From: an uncultured Eubacterium sp.
Lineage (GTDB): Bacteria; Bacillota; Clostridia; Lachnospirales; Lachnospiraceae
Length of the DNA: 64,000 bases
Direction of reading: 5' to 3'
Assembly (NCBI GenBank): GCA_947088865.1
Contig: CAMUHY010000004.1
Span: 62,001 to 126,000, forward strand
The position numbers and the translations under genes were made by a program. The notes below the pieces were generated by a model that searched no databases, had not been told where the DNA came from, and saw only the letters and a list, made by a program, of their open reading frames with translations. How positions within the stretch are numbered: position 1 is the first letter of the stretch; each line of letters starts with the position of its first letter. Positions 25,143 to 34,009 of this stretch are shown here, piece after piece.

Positions 25143-25814
25143 TTATTCTATAATATATCCGCTTCCAACTTTTGTAGTGATAAAATCCTTTAAGCCAATT
25201 TCCTCTAATTTTTTCCGAAGTCTGCCCACATTCACCGTCAGCGTATTTTCTTCAATATAAGAATCCATCTGCCACAATCTTGTCATTAATGTATCACGGC
25301 TTACAATTTTTCCTTTATTTTCCATCAATGTCTGTAATATCTTAAATTCATTTTTTGTCAATTCCATATGATGGTCTTTATAGGTCAAACTAGAATCATT
25401 TAAGTTTAAAATAGCCCCTTTATTTTCTAATACTGGAACTTGCCCTGCCATATCATAAGTACGTCTTAACACGGCTTGAATCTTTGCTATCATTACATTT
25501 AAGTCCACAGGTTTTGGTATAAAATCATCACCGCCCATATTCATTGCCATAATAATATTCATATTATCCGAAGCAGATGAAATAAACACAATGGGTACTT
25601 TAGAAATTTTCCTAATTTCATCACACCAATGATATCCATTGTAAAAAGGCAGCATAATATCCAACAGCACCATATGGGGGTCAAATGCAATAAACTCTTG
25701 TAGAATATTTTGAAAATTCTCAATTAATTGAACTTGATTTCCCCATGATTCTATCTGCATTTTCATCAATTCTGCAATGGAATGGTCATCTTCCACTATT
25801 AATATTTTATACAT
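25143..25814 (-). CDS. BceR-like OmpR-family response regulator
   Basis: This regulator of about 223 residues has a receiver domain starting 'MYKILIVEDDHSI', with the phospho-acceptor Asp in 'MVLLDIMLPFYNGY' and the Lys in 'IPKPVDL', and a C-terminal winged-helix domain ('LTKNEFKILQTLMENKGKIV', ending 'TKVGSGYII'). It should bind the inverted repeat upstream of the BceA-like gene. I chose the ATG at 25814 because the in-frame ATG at 25826 lies only one base after the AGAAAGG site. It precedes its kinase gene by about 140 bases. Confidence 0.9.
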   Translation of the reverse strand: MYKILIVEDDHSIAELMKMQIESWGNQVQLIENFQNILQEFIAFDPHMVLLDIMLPFYNGYHWCDEIRKISKVPIVFISSASDNMNIIMAMNMGGDDFIPKPVDLNVMIAKIQAVLRRTYDMAGQVPVLENKGAILNLNDSSLTYKDHHMELTKNEFKILQTLMENKGKIVSRDTLMTRLWQMDSYIEENTLTVNVGRLRKKLEEIGLKDFITTKVGSGYIIE

Positions 25815-25886
25815 TTTAATATCCATGCCTTTCTATAAATTTATCCATTTCATAAACATTCTGTAATAAATATTTTGCATAAAAAA

Positions 25887-25999
25887 ATCCTATTACTGAT
25901 TATAACAAAGAACAATTCATTTTGCGAGTTGTTCTTGTAGGCTGCCATATTTTATAAGCAAGCCTAATATAATAAGTAATAGGATAATTCATAATCAGT
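25887..25999 (-). ncRNA. Structured three-way-junction element with T run (candidate RNA or terminator)
   Basis: Perfect arms ATCCTATTACT (25887-25897) and AGTAATAGGAT (25975-25985) enclose two smaller hairpins: AAGAACAA/TTGTTCTT (25908-25915/25929-25936) and TAGGCT/AGCCTA (25938-25943/25961-25966). On the minus strand seven T follow the outer stem. A second pairing, ACTGATTAT (25895-25903) with ATAATCAGT (25991-25999), is mutually exclusive with the outer stem. It lies between the zinc-ribbon genes and the response regulator. Confidence 0.5.
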
Positions 26000-26023
26000 C
26001 AAAAAAACAACGGATAATGTATG

Positions 26024-26638
26024 TTATTCCTTATCTGCAATATTTATATTTTCATAATTTATACTAATAATTTCCGATGATATACAGACTAATTCTATCA
26101 CAGATTCACTTGTTGTCCACGTGTATCCATAACTGCTTATTTCCTTATGAGTTCCATATTTACCATCGTATATTTTAACAAGTTTATCGGAAACTGTATT
26201 TAACGAACAATCTTCTTCGTCAAAAGATACAAGTATTGATACTTTATTAAAACCATCTTTATAATAATAAATTTCTGCCGCCTGCACATTTTTAATACCT
26301 TCATAATCAGAAACAGCATTTAACAGACAATTTTTACTTGAATTATCAACACAATCTTCGCCAATTCTTTTCTGTAATTCTTCTTTTGAAGTTCCCCATG
26401 CCAATCCATTGTAGAAACCCTTTTTTTCCTCCTGTCTTTTTATTATTTTAACAATTCCAACTATTAAAATTATTATAGTAAGAATAACAATAATTGGTAT
26501 AACATTTAACAATACTTTTTTTCTTGTATTCATCTTTTTATTTTTTATTGAGTCTTCTATTGGACATCCGCAATGAGGACACATATCTGCTTTATCACTT
26601 ATTCTTGAATTACAATCTGCACATTTTAACATTGTCAT
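26024..26638 (-). CDS. Zinc-ribbon single-pass membrane protein
   Basis: This protein of about 204 residues has an N-terminal zinc ribbon with two CxxC knuckles ('CADC' and 'CPHCGCP'), one membrane helix (about 45-65), and a C-terminal domain of about 135 residues that should lie outside the cell. Zinc-ribbon membrane proteins of this form are common in clostridia and have no settled function. The C-terminal domain was not recognised; it is rich in charged residues and contains three Cys. The ATG at 26638 has GGAG seven bases upstream. It is 17 bases downstream of a second zinc-ribbon gene, so the two are probably made together. Confidence 0.72.
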   Translation of the reverse strand: MTMLKCADCNSRISDKADMCPHCGCPIEDSIKNKKMNTRKKVLLNVIPIIVILTIIILIVGIVKIIKRQEEKKGFYNGLAWGTSKEELQKRIGEDCVDNSSKNCLLNAVSDYEGIKNVQAAEIYYYKDGFNKVSILVSFDEEDCSLNTVSDKLVKIYDGKYGTHKEISSYGYTWTTSESVIELVCISSEIISINYENINIADKE

Positions 26639-26655
26639 ATTCATTCTCCATCATT

Positions 26656-27474
26656 TTATCTTTTTTCTGGTATTTTATTTTTTAAAGTATTATATTTTGT
26701 CATAAAATCTGCCTCTAATGAATTATAAGAAGAAGTGTATGTTGTCAATGAACCAGTAGGGTCCGTAGCTAGGCTAGCAAATGAATTATATTTTTCATTT
26801 AATTCAACAACTGCATCATAACAATCTTTTAATTCGCTTGGCGGATTTTGTAATTTTTTCATAAGAGCATTTATAGATTCTTTATCTTTTTCAATATTAT
26901 CTATCTTTTTTTGGAAAGAACTATCCGCAAAAAGATTACCTAATGATGTATTAAAATCATTAAAGCTATATGTTGTTTTTGTATATTTATCTGTTGTAGG
27001 ACTGCTCTCTTTCATTATTGAATTAGACCACACATCATGAATCAAACCAGCAGCATCTTCACATACAGAGGCGCTTCTAAGCATCTTTGACACAACAGTA
27101 TTTACATTATCTATATATTCATTATAGCTTTCTATGGCTTTTTTTTGATTATTTGCCTTAACAATAAAGAATGTTGACAGTGCTGCTATTATTAAAACTA
27201 GTGCTGCTATTCCTCCAAGTATTATCCATTTTTTTGCATTTTTACTAGCTTTTGCCGTTTGAACTTCTTTTTGTGTAAGTTCTTCCTTTTTATCTTGTGC
27301 AGGACAACCGCAATTAGGACACATGTTTACATCATCTCCTAAAATTGCCCCACATTCAGAGCATTTCTTTTCAATTTTAACCGTTTCTTCTTTTAATATA
27401 TAACCACAATTAATACATTTTGTAGCTTTATCTGAGATTTCTTTTTTGCATCCAGGACAACTTACTAATGCCAT
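26656..27474 (-). CDS. Double zinc-ribbon single-pass membrane protein
   Basis: This 272-residue protein starts with two zinc ribbons: CPGC...CINC (6-23) and CSEC...CPNCGCP (38-57). A Lys/Gln-rich linker and one membrane helix (about 84-107) follow, then a helical extracellular domain of about 165 residues. The helical part has heptad-like spacing and may form a coiled bundle. The start has GGAGGT upstream. The partner gene downstream has the same plan, which suggests paired membrane sensors or scaffolds; function unknown. A TATAAT-like sequence lies on the minus strand at about 27550, but no good -35. Confidence 0.72.
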   Translation of the reverse strand: MALVSCPGCKKEISDKATKCINCGYILKEETVKIEKKCSECGAILGDDVNMCPNCGCPAQDKKEELTQKEVQTAKASKNAKKWIILGGIAALVLIIAALSTFFIVKANNQKKAIESYNEYIDNVNTVVSKMLRSASVCEDAAGLIHDVWSNSIMKESSPTTDKYTKTTYSFNDFNTSLGNLFADSSFQKKIDNIEKDKESINALMKKLQNPPSELKDCYDAVVELNEKYNSFASLATDPTGSLTTYTSSYNSLEADFMTKYNTLKNKIPEKR

Positions 27475-27833
27475 ATCTCATACCTCCATTCATTTGTAAT
27501 AAATTTTTACAATTCTATTTATAAATGGGTATCATTTTGACCTATTATTATAGAAAAGTACACGAATAAAACCATTAATGATACGTTCATCTAATGGCTT
27601 AATATAGAATAAATATATTAAATATTCACTTAAAGAAAAAAAGAAAAATTGCATTTAATTCCCAAAAAGGAATCAACTATATTTTAAAAGACTTAATTGT
27701 AGATATATATGTCAATAAAAATGGCACAATACTAGTTTCTTAAAAAAAATAATTTAATGTGAGAAAAAACTGTTATATTTTACCTAATAGAACTATACAT
27801 AAAAAAAGACCATCACAAAATAGAAATTTCATA

Positions 27834-27875
27834 CCCAATATAGCAATTATTTAAATAAACAATCACTATATTGGG
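27834..27875. terminator. Inverted repeat downstream of pflB
   Basis: CCCAATATAG and CTATATTGGG are perfect 10-bp arms separated by 22 bases. It is the only strong hairpin downstream of pflB and may act as its terminator or stabiliser; there is no T run on either side. Confidence 0.45.
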
Positions 27876-27934
27876 CATTGAAAACTCTTTTGCAATAGTC
27901 TTTTAAATTTTTATAAATCTATTATTATATTATC

Positions 27935-27967
27935 AAGCAAATATTTATAATCCGCTTTATTGCTTAT
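27935..27967 (-). repeat. REP-like hairpin repeat, copy 5 (degenerate)
   Basis: AAGCAAATATTTATAATCCG followed by CTTTATTGCTTA keeps the outline of the REP-like consensus with several changes. It lies about 50 bases downstream of pflB. Confidence 0.4.
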
Positions 27968-28014
27968 TTATACCCTTATTGTCACTTGATAATATTAAAA
28001 GATATAATTTATAA

Positions 28015-30267
28015 TTACATTCTATCATGGAATGTTCTGCTGATTACGTCCATTTGCTGCTCTCTTGTAAGGTCGATAAACTTAACCGCATATCCTGATA
28101 CACGAATTGTAAAGTTTGCATATTCTGGCTTTTCTGGATGTTCCATAGCATCGAGAAGCTTATCTTTTCCAAATACATTCACATTTAAGTGATGTGCGCC
28201 CTGGTCAAAATAACCATCCAACACATTAACCAGATTTTTCACTCTCTCCTCATCATTATGTCCCAACGCTTCTGGGTTCATTGTCTGTGTATTAGAAATA
28301 CCATCTAATGCCCACTCATATGGAAGTTTTGTAAGAGAATTAAGCGATGCCAAAAGTCCATTTTGTTCTGCACCATAACTTGGGTTTGCACCTGGTGCAA
28401 GAGGTGTGCCGGCTTTACGTCCATCTGGCATAGTGCCTGTAAACTTACCATAAACCACATTGGAAGTAATTGTAAGAATTGATGTTGTAGGCTCTGAATT
28501 TCTGTATGTGTGTCTTTTCTTAATTTTGCTTAAGAATGTTCCAAGTAACCATACAGCAATATCGTCTGCTCTGTCATCATCATTACCATATCTTGGGAAA
28601 TCGCCTTCTGTCTCAAAATCAACAGCAATTCCATCCTCATCACGAATGACTTTAACCTTTGCATATTTAATAGCTGACAAGGAATCGACAACATGTGAAA
28701 ATCCAGCAATACCCGTTGCAAATGTTCTCTTAACATTAGTATCAATAAGAGCCATTTCCGCAGCTTCATAGTAATATTTATCGTGCATATAATGAATCAA
28801 ATTTAATGTGTTGACATAAAGGTTTGCCAACCATCCCATCATATCCTCAAACTTTACAATCACTTCATCATAATCAAGATATTCTGATGTGATTGCCTTA
28901 TATCGAGGTCCTACCTGTGTTCTTGACTTTACATCAATACCGCCGTTAATAGCATATAAAAGACACTTTGCAAGATTGGCTCTTGCTCCGAAAAACTGCA
29001 TCTCTTTACCGGTCTGTGTAGCTGATACACAACAGCAGATTGAATAATCATCACCCCATGTTACCTTCATAACATCATCATTTTCATACTGAATAGATGA
29101 TGTATCCACTGAAATCTTAGCCGCATACTTTTTAAAGTTTTCTGGCAGTCTTGATGAATAAAGCACTGTAAGATTTGGTTCTGGTGAAGGTCCCATATTC
29201 TCCAACGTATGAAGAAAACGATAATCATTTTTTGTTACCATTGAACGTCCGTCAATACCTGTACCTGCAACTTCAAGTGTAGCCCATGTTGGGTCTCCTG
29301 AAAACAGCTCATTATAAGATGCAATTCTTGCAAACTTAACCATTCTGCACTTCATAACAAAATGGTCGATTAACTCTTGAGCTTCTTCCTCTGTAATTTT
29401 ACCTGCTTCTAAATCTCTTTCAATATAGATATCAAGAAATGTTGAAACACGACCAACAGACATTGCTGCTCCATTTTGTGTCTTAATAGCTGCAAGATAA
29501 CCAAAGTATAACCATTGTACAGCTTCCTTTGCAGTTGTCGCTGGCTTAGAAATATCATAGCCATATATTTCTGCCATTTTTTTCATACCCTGCAATGCTC
29601 TGATTTGTTCTGCAATCTCTTCTTTTAAGCGGATAACATCATCTGTCATTGTATTGATACCACAGTTTGCTTTATCTTCTTCTTTTTTCTCAATAAGAAA
29701 ATCAATACCATAAAGGGCAACTCTTCTATAATCGCCTACAATTCGACCACGACCATAAGTATCTGGCAAACCTGTAATAATATGGCTCTTACGAGCTGCT
29801 CTCATCTCTGGTGTATAGGCATCAAACACACCCTGATTATGTGTTTTATGGTAATCTGTAAATATTTTATGCAGTTCTGGACTTGGTGTATAGCCATAAT
29901 TTTCGCATGACTGCTCTGCCATCTTAATACCACCATAAGGCATAAATGCTCTTTTAAGCGGTTTATCTGTCTGTATACCAACTACTTGCTCCAAATCTTT
30001 CATTGATTCATCTATATATCCAGGTCCATAGGCTGTAAGTCCTGATACAACTTCTGTTTCCATATCAAGAACGCCGCCTTTTTCTCTTTCTTGCTTTTGA
30101 AGCTCTTGAAGTTTTCCCCAAAGTTTATTGGTAGCTTCCGTAGGTCCTGCTAAGAAACTTTCATCGCCGTCAAAAGGTGTATAATTCTTTTGAATAAAAT
30201 CTCTAACATTAATTTCTTGCTTCCACAGTCTACCTTTAAATCCATTCCACTGTTCAAAGTTCACCAT
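28015..30267 (-). CDS. pflB: Formate C-acetyltransferase (pyruvate formate-lyase)
   Basis: This 750-residue glycyl radical enzyme converts pyruvate and CoA to acetyl-CoA and formate in anaerobic fermentation. The active-site cysteines lie in '[12 protein letters not shown]' (Cys411-413), and the C-terminal radical loop is 'RVSGYAVKF' with the radical-bearing Gly at 725. The length is normal for PFL. The activating enzyme gene pflA, usually directly downstream, is not here: the next minus-strand gene is a zinc-ribbon protein after 540 bases. It may lie elsewhere. The start has AAGGAGG twelve bases upstream. A promoter with an overlapping inverted repeat lies at 30333-30366. Confidence 0.95.
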   Translation of the reverse strand: MVNFEQWNGFKGRLWKQEINVRDFIQKNYTPFDGDESFLAGPTEATNKLWGKLQELQKQEREKGGVLDMETEVVSGLTAYGPGYIDESMKDLEQVVGIQTDKPLKRAFMPYGGIKMAEQSCENYGYTPSPELHKIFTDYHKTHNQGVFDAYTPEMRAARKSHIITGLPDTYGRGRIVGDYRRVALYGIDFLIEKKEEDKANCGINTMTDDVIRLKEEIAEQIRALQGMKKMAEIYGYDISKPATTAKEAVQWLYFGYLAAIKTQNGAAMSVGRVSTFLDIYIERDLEAGKITEEEAQELIDHFVMKCRMVKFARIASYNELFSGDPTWATLEVAGTGIDGRSMVTKNDYRFLHTLENMGPSPEPNLTVLYSSRLPENFKKYAAKISVDTSSIQYENDDVMKVTWGDDYSICCCVSATQTGKEMQFFGARANLAKCLLYAINGGIDVKSRTQVGPRYKAITSEYLDYDEVIVKFEDMMGWLANLYVNTLNLIHYMHDKYYYEAAEMALIDTNVKRTFATGIAGFSHVVDSLSAIKYAKVKVIRDEDGIAVDFETEGDFPRYGNDDDRADDIAVWLLGTFLSKIKKRHTYRNSEPTTSILTITSNVVYGKFTGTMPDGRKAGTPLAPGANPSYGAEQNGLLASLNSLTKLPYEWALDGISNTQTMNPEALGHNDEERVKNLVNVLDGYFDQGAHHLNVNVFGKDKLLDAMEHPEKPEYANFTIRVSGYAVKFIDLTREQQMDVISRTFHDRM

Positions 30268-30741
30268 AACTACTTATTGCCTCCTTAAAAATTTTGCAAA
30301 TATATTTATAATGTCTATCTGCATACAGCAAATTGTATATTGTACACTGTATACAAATAACTTCAAAATTTTAAGTGATGTTTTTACTGTTAAATGAATG
30401 GTATCATTTGACAATTTTATAACAATCACTTGCAAGATGATAATATCATTATAAAAAAAGAAAAGCAATAGTTTTTAATCAGGTTTTTAATTTAATACAA
30501 TGGCTTCCTTTTCCATATACAATAAGCGTCATAAAAATTGAAAAAATGTAAGATAAATATTAGAAATATAATATGGACTATTTTGCTTAAAAATGGTACA
30601 ATATTGCAAGTTTACAATAACTTTTTCTCAACTTTTACGTAAGTTATAATAAGATACCCAATCAAATTATTTTCCTATTCAATTATTTTTATTAACCTAA
30701 TGTATTTACTACAAAAAATTATACAAATAAGGAGGACAGTT
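30268..30741. other. Divergent intergenic region between pflB and the glycosidase-like gene
   Basis: These 474 bases hold the pflB promoter and inverted repeat (30333-30366) and an AT-rich stretch upstream of the plus-strand gene. A TATAAT at 30645-30650 may be the -10 of that gene, but its -35 is poor. No small gene was found. Confidence 0.55.
30333..30366 (-). promoter_or_regulatory. pflB promoter with overlapping inverted repeat
   Basis: On the minus strand TTGAAG (30361-30366) and TACAAT (30339-30344) are 16 bases apart. TTGTATA (30333-30339) and TATACAA (30350-30356) form an inverted repeat covering the -10, so a bound repressor would block transcription. It does not match the Rex operator TTGTTAA-N4-TTAACAA. 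Confidence 0.5.
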
Positions 30742-31782
30742 TTGACAAAAAAAATTCTTTTAAGAACACTTATTATCTTGGGAAATACCGTGTTACTAAT
30801 TGTTCTTGCTCTGTACTGTATTATGTGGATTTGTGTTAATGGTCCATCTTCTCGCGCAAAAGAGTTATTTGTAATGTCCGTAAGAGAAACCAGCGCCGTT
30901 AAATTTCTTGCTAATATCTATTGCAGTGCTGATGAAATTAATGAAATCGAACAAAAGAAGAACATTGATGTTACTGATTTTGTGGATACTTCACTTATCA
31001 ATATTGATGGTGAAGATGAAACAAATGCTGATGAGAACCAAAATAATGACGATACGGAAAATAATGAGGATACGAATGAAAATATTATCATTCAAGAAGA
31101 TGGTATTATTGTGGAGAAAGTTCATGGTTCTACTTTTAAAGGCTATATGATGTCTGTCAAAGACCCTTCAAGGGTTATGGTTGGTACTTCCTCTAGTTCA
31201 TATTCTCCCAATGTAGCAGGTCGCAAAATTTCAGAAATGATAGAATCCTATGGTGCTGTTGCCGCTACAAATGCAGGAGGATTTGATGACCCTAACGGCA
31301 TTGGAAACGGCGGTATCCCTATTGGTATTGTTATGTCCGAAGGGGAATTAAAATATGGCAGTCGCAATCAAAAATACAATATTATAGGAATGAATAATGA
31401 AAATGTTTTAATTGTTGGCAATATGACAGGACAACAAGCCATTGACAGCGGTATACGAGATGCTGTTTCATTTGGTCCCATTCTTGTCATTAATGGACAA
31501 GCTACGGAAGCTTCCCAAAGCGGCGGATTAAATCCCCGTACAGCTATTGGGCAAAAAGCAGATGGTACTATACTATTGCTTGTTATTGACGGCAGACAAA
31601 GTTCAAGTTTTGGCGCTTCCTATGAAGATATTGCCGATGTTATGCTGCATTTTGGCGCTGTCAATGCAGCTAATCTTGATGGAGGAAGTTCTAGTATGAT
31701 GTTTTATAAAGGCGAGCTGTTAAATTCCTGTGCTTCTCTCTCAGGTCCAAGAAATATGCCAACCTGCATCCTTGTTAAGTAA
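30742..31782 (+). CDS. Membrane-anchored phosphodiester glycosidase family protein (NAGPA domain)
   Basis: This 346-residue protein has one N-terminal membrane helix, an Asp/Asn/Glu-rich linker (about 90-125) and a C-terminal phosphodiester glycosidase domain. That domain has the landmarks 'AATNAGGFDDP', 'NPRTAIGQKADGTILLLVIDGRQ' and 'NAANLDGGSSSMMFYKGE', which are typical of the family related to the mammalian uncovering enzyme; bacterial members act on cell-surface glycopolymers. It should face the outside of the cell. The start is the TTG at 30742, preceded by AAGGAGG at ideal spacing; an ATG at 30700 has no site. A membrane-anchored protein gene follows on the same strand. Confidence 0.85.
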   Translation: MTKKILLRTLIILGNTVLLIVLALYCIMWICVNGPSSRAKELFVMSVRETSAVKFLANIYCSADEINEIEQKKNIDVTDFVDTSLINIDGEDETNADENQNNDDTENNEDTNENIIIQEDGIIVEKVHGSTFKGYMMSVKDPSRVMVGTSSSSYSPNVAGRKISEMIESYGAVAATNAGGFDDPNGIGNGGIPIGIVMSEGELKYGSRNQKYNIIGMNNENVLIVGNMTGQQAIDSGIRDAVSFGPILVINGQATEASQSGGLNPRTAIGQKADGTILLLVIDGRQSSSFGASYEDIADVMLHFGAVNAANLDGGSSSMMFYKGELLNSCASLSGPRNMPTCILVK

Positions 31783-31897
31783 TATATACCATAGGTTATA
31801 GCTATGCAATAACTTAAATATATTGTAAAATTGTGAGTTTTACCCCGATATATAAATACACTTATTTATATTTGGGAATAAATTTGGAGGATTATCA

Positions 31898-32707
31898 ATG
31901 AAATTTAAGTATGGAATTATTTTATATAATTGTGTCTTACTTTTAATCATATTTGTTATTTGTGTATTAGAATGGAATTCATTATCACAATATCAGATAA
32001 CCTATGAAGCAAAAAAACAAGAAGAACAACAAAGCCGAGAAGAAGCACAAAAAAAACGTGAAGAGGAAGCATCTATTGCTGAAGCACATCGAAAAAAAGA
32101 CAAAACCATTATTGCTGATGGTTTTATGAAAATATATATTAATGATGAAATAATTACTCCTTCTTTAAACTCAACAAAAAACGATACGGTATGTGATGAT
32201 TTAACGGAATTGACAGGTATTGAAGCAAATAAATCTACGTATACAATATCCATTGCCAATGCAGATACACTTGTAGTTAAAGATGCGCTAGACAATCCAT
32301 TGACGCCTGTTGATGATAACAATTATGTATCTGCCGCATATCAATATAATGAAACATTGGCAAAAGAAGCGCTAAATAAATTTGAATACTATTTATATTT
32401 TTTTAATGGTATGGCAAATTTACAGGATATGAAAAAAGTAACCCGACCAGAAAGTAAAGCATATCAAGCTCTAGTAAAATCAACAGAGATGCTTCACTGG
32501 TCAAAAAAATCAACCAATCTTACTTTTGATGAAGAAAATGTCACTAATATGCGACAATATGATGATAACCATTTTATATGTGACATTCAATTTAAAATGA
32601 CAAAAACATTAAAAAATGGATATACAGAGCAAGAAGATGTCCATTATCGCATACTTTTTGAAAAAATAGACGATAATTGGTTTATATATTCCTACTCTAC
32701 AATATAA
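31898..32707 (+). CDS. Membrane-anchored protein with coiled-coil stalk, unknown function
   Basis: This 269-residue protein has one N-terminal membrane helix (about 7-24), then a strongly charged Lys/Glu/Gln coiled-coil stalk (about 35-70), and an extracellular domain of about 200 residues that I do not recognise. The C-terminal part ('HYRILFEKIDDNWFIYSYSTI') looks like the end of a small alpha-beta NTF2-like or lumazine-like fold, but this is only an impression. It has TTGGAGG before the ATG and lies 115 bases after the glycosidase gene on the same strand, so the two may be expressed together. A strong terminator begins at its stop codon. Confidence 0.6.
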   Translation: MKFKYGIILYNCVLLLIIFVICVLEWNSLSQYQITYEAKKQEEQQSREEAQKKREEEASIAEAHRKKDKTIIADGFMKIYINDEIITPSLNSTKNDTVCDDLTELTGIEANKSTYTISIANADTLVVKDALDNPLTPVDDNNYVSAAYQYNETLAKEALNKFEYYLYFFNGMANLQDMKKVTRPESKAYQALVKSTEMLHWSKKSTNLTFDEENVTNMRQYDDNHFICDIQFKMTKTLKNGYTEQEDVHYRILFEKIDDNWFIYSYSTI

Positions 32708-32739
32708 CCTCATAACTGCAATAGCAGCTATGAGGTTAT
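32704..32739. terminator. Bidirectional terminator hairpin
   Basis: ATAACCTCATA (32704-32714) and TATGAGGTTAT (32729-32739) are perfect 11-bp arms, with an inner CTGC/GCAG stem. It overlaps the stop of the plus-strand gene and lies about 40 bases from the stop of the convergent aldo/keto reductase gene, so it may serve both. No long T run follows. Confidence 0.65.
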
Positions 32740-32746
32740 AAGTAAT

Positions 32747-32774
32747 CAGCAAAACGGATTGCAACTATACTTTT
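32747..32774 (+). repeat. REP-like remnant
   Basis: CAGCAAAACGGATTGCAACT keeps part of the REP-like consensus in the minus orientation (ACGGATTGC), but the second arm is gone. A similar TTGCAACTATACT occurs at 63534-63546. Both may be decayed copies. Confidence 0.3.
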
Positions 32775-32777
32775 CAC

Positions 32778-33893
32778 TCAATTCATTTTTGGAGCTTTTT
32801 CAAATGGTTTTATCTTTTTTAATTCCTGTGAAATTTCTATATGCTGAGGACAATTTTTTTCACATGCACGACATTCAATGCACGCTGATGCCTGCCCTTT
32901 TTCATATACTGCCCTATTATAATACATATTAGAAAAATTGCCATTAATTTTATAATTGTTATAAACGCCAAACAGTCCAGGAATGGCAATATTTTTAGGG
33001 CATACTTCCATGCAGTATCCACAGGATGTGCATGGAATTTCACAAGAAGCATTAATAATATCTACTACCTTTGACAACATCTTTTTCTCGTCCGCACTTA
33101 ATGGTTTGATATCATTCATAAGCGTTGTATTTTCTATTATCTGCTCCATATCGTTCATACCGCTTAACACCATAAACACATTATCTAAAGAAGCCGCAAA
33201 ACGGAGCGCATACGATGCAGGAGAAGCCTCTGGGTTAAAATCATATAATAACTTCATAGCTTCCTTTGGCAAATTGGCTAATGTACCACCTTTTACCGGT
33301 TCCATCACAACGATTTTCTTTCCATGTTTGACTGCGGTTTCATAACATTTTCTTGACTGAATCACATCATTTTCCCAATCTAAATAATTAATCTGCAATT
33401 GCACAAAATCCACTTCTGGATGCTGGGTTAAAATCATATCTAACGTTTTAGCATCATCATGGAAGGAAAATCCAAAATTTTTTATTAAGCCTTCTTCTTT
33501 TTTCTTTAAGGCAAATTCAAAACCGCCAAATTTTGAAGTCTTTGCATATCGGTCACGCCCCATATTATGCATCAAATAATAATCAAAATATCCAACGCCT
33601 GTTTTTTCTAACTGCTGTGAAAAATACATTGGATATTCCTCTGCTGATTTTACTAGTATTGTTGGCATCTTATCGGCAAAGATATACGATTCCCTTTTAT
33701 GTCTGTCTGCCAGCGCCTTTTTACATGCATCTTCAGACATTTTGTCATGGTATGGATATGCCGTATCAAAATATGTAAACCCGGACTCTAAAAAATAATC
33801 AACCATCTGATTAAACAGTTCCTGATTAATTGATGTTTTATCTTCAAAATTGTAAAGAGGAAGCCTCATTGTACCAAAACCTAACTTTTTCAT
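32778..33893 (-). CDS. Aldo/keto reductase with C-terminal ferredoxin domain
   Basis: This 371-residue oxidoreductase has an aldo/keto reductase barrel ('LGFGTMRLPL' at the start, 'TYFDTAYPYHDKMSE', 'HNMGRDRY', 'VVMEPVKGGTLA') and a C-terminal pair of Cys clusters ('CTSCGYCMEVCPKNI' and 'CIECRACEKNCPQHI') that bind 4Fe-4S centres. This form is common in anaerobes and may couple NAD(P)H to ferredoxin in reducing an unknown carbonyl compound. The ATG at 33893 has GGAGG upstream. Its leader is unusual: a 20-codon upstream frame and several hairpins lie within 120 bases before the start (33908-34009). Confidence 0.9.
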   Translation of the reverse strand: MKKLGFGTMRLPLYNFEDKTSINQELFNQMVDYFLESGFTYFDTAYPYHDKMSEDACKKALADRHKRESYIFADKMPTILVKSAEEYPMYFSQQLEKTGVGYFDYYLMHNMGRDRYAKTSKFGGFEFALKKKEEGLIKNFGFSFHDDAKTLDMILTQHPEVDFVQLQINYLDWENDVIQSRKCYETAVKHGKKIVVMEPVKGGTLANLPKEAMKLLYDFNPEASPASYALRFAASLDNVFMVLSGMNDMEQIIENTTLMNDIKPLSADEKKMLSKVVDIINASCEIPCTSCGYCMEVCPKNIAIPGLFGVYNNYKINGNFSNMYYNRAVYEKGQASACIECRACEKNCPQHIEISQELKKIKPFEKAPKMN

Positions 33894-33907
33894 ATTAATC
33901 CTCCATT

Positions 33908-34009
33908 TCTGCGCTGCTTTTTGTGCAAGAATCTTTAGATTCTTTTAGTAACTTTGTGTCAAGCAACGCGCAGACACAAATTGCGGTGTGAAAAATTTAT
34001 TTTTCACAC
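33908..34009 (-). promoter_or_regulatory. Structured leader of the aldo/keto reductase gene
   Basis: Three perfect hairpins stand in a row: 33986-33996/33999-34009 (GTGTGAAAAAT arms), 33953-33960/33973-33980 (TTTGTGTC arms) and 33927-33934/33937-33944 (AAGAATCT arms). In addition GCGCAGA (33968-33974) can pair with TCTGCGC (33908-33914), which lies just before the GGAGG of the reductase gene, in competition with the middle hairpin. The whole looks like an attenuator or translational switch. Confidence 0.55.
33945..34007 (-). CDS. Possible 20-residue leader peptide
   Basis: A small frame starts at GTG 34007, six bases after a perfect GGAGG (34014-34018), and ends at TAA 33945. The peptide begins MKNKFFTPQF and ends in LTQSY. 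It lies wholly within the hairpin-rich leader of the aldo/keto reductase gene, and its GGAGGATTA context duplicates that of the reductase start. Translation of it would disturb the first two hairpins. It could equally be a relic of a duplicated start region. Confidence 0.4.
   Translation of the reverse strand: MKNKFFTPQFVSARCLTQSY

Larger units (their letters stand above)
27475..28014. other. 540-base intergenic region between pflB and the zinc-ribbon genes
   Basis: No gene is supported here. It contains an inverted repeat CCCAATATAG (27834-27843) with CTATATTGGG (27866-27875), inside which TTATTTAAATAA is itself palindromic, and a degenerate REP-like copy at 27935-27967. The inverted repeat lies about 140 bases downstream of pflB and may end its transcript, although no T run follows. 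The rest is AT-rich without clear signals. Confidence 0.55.
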
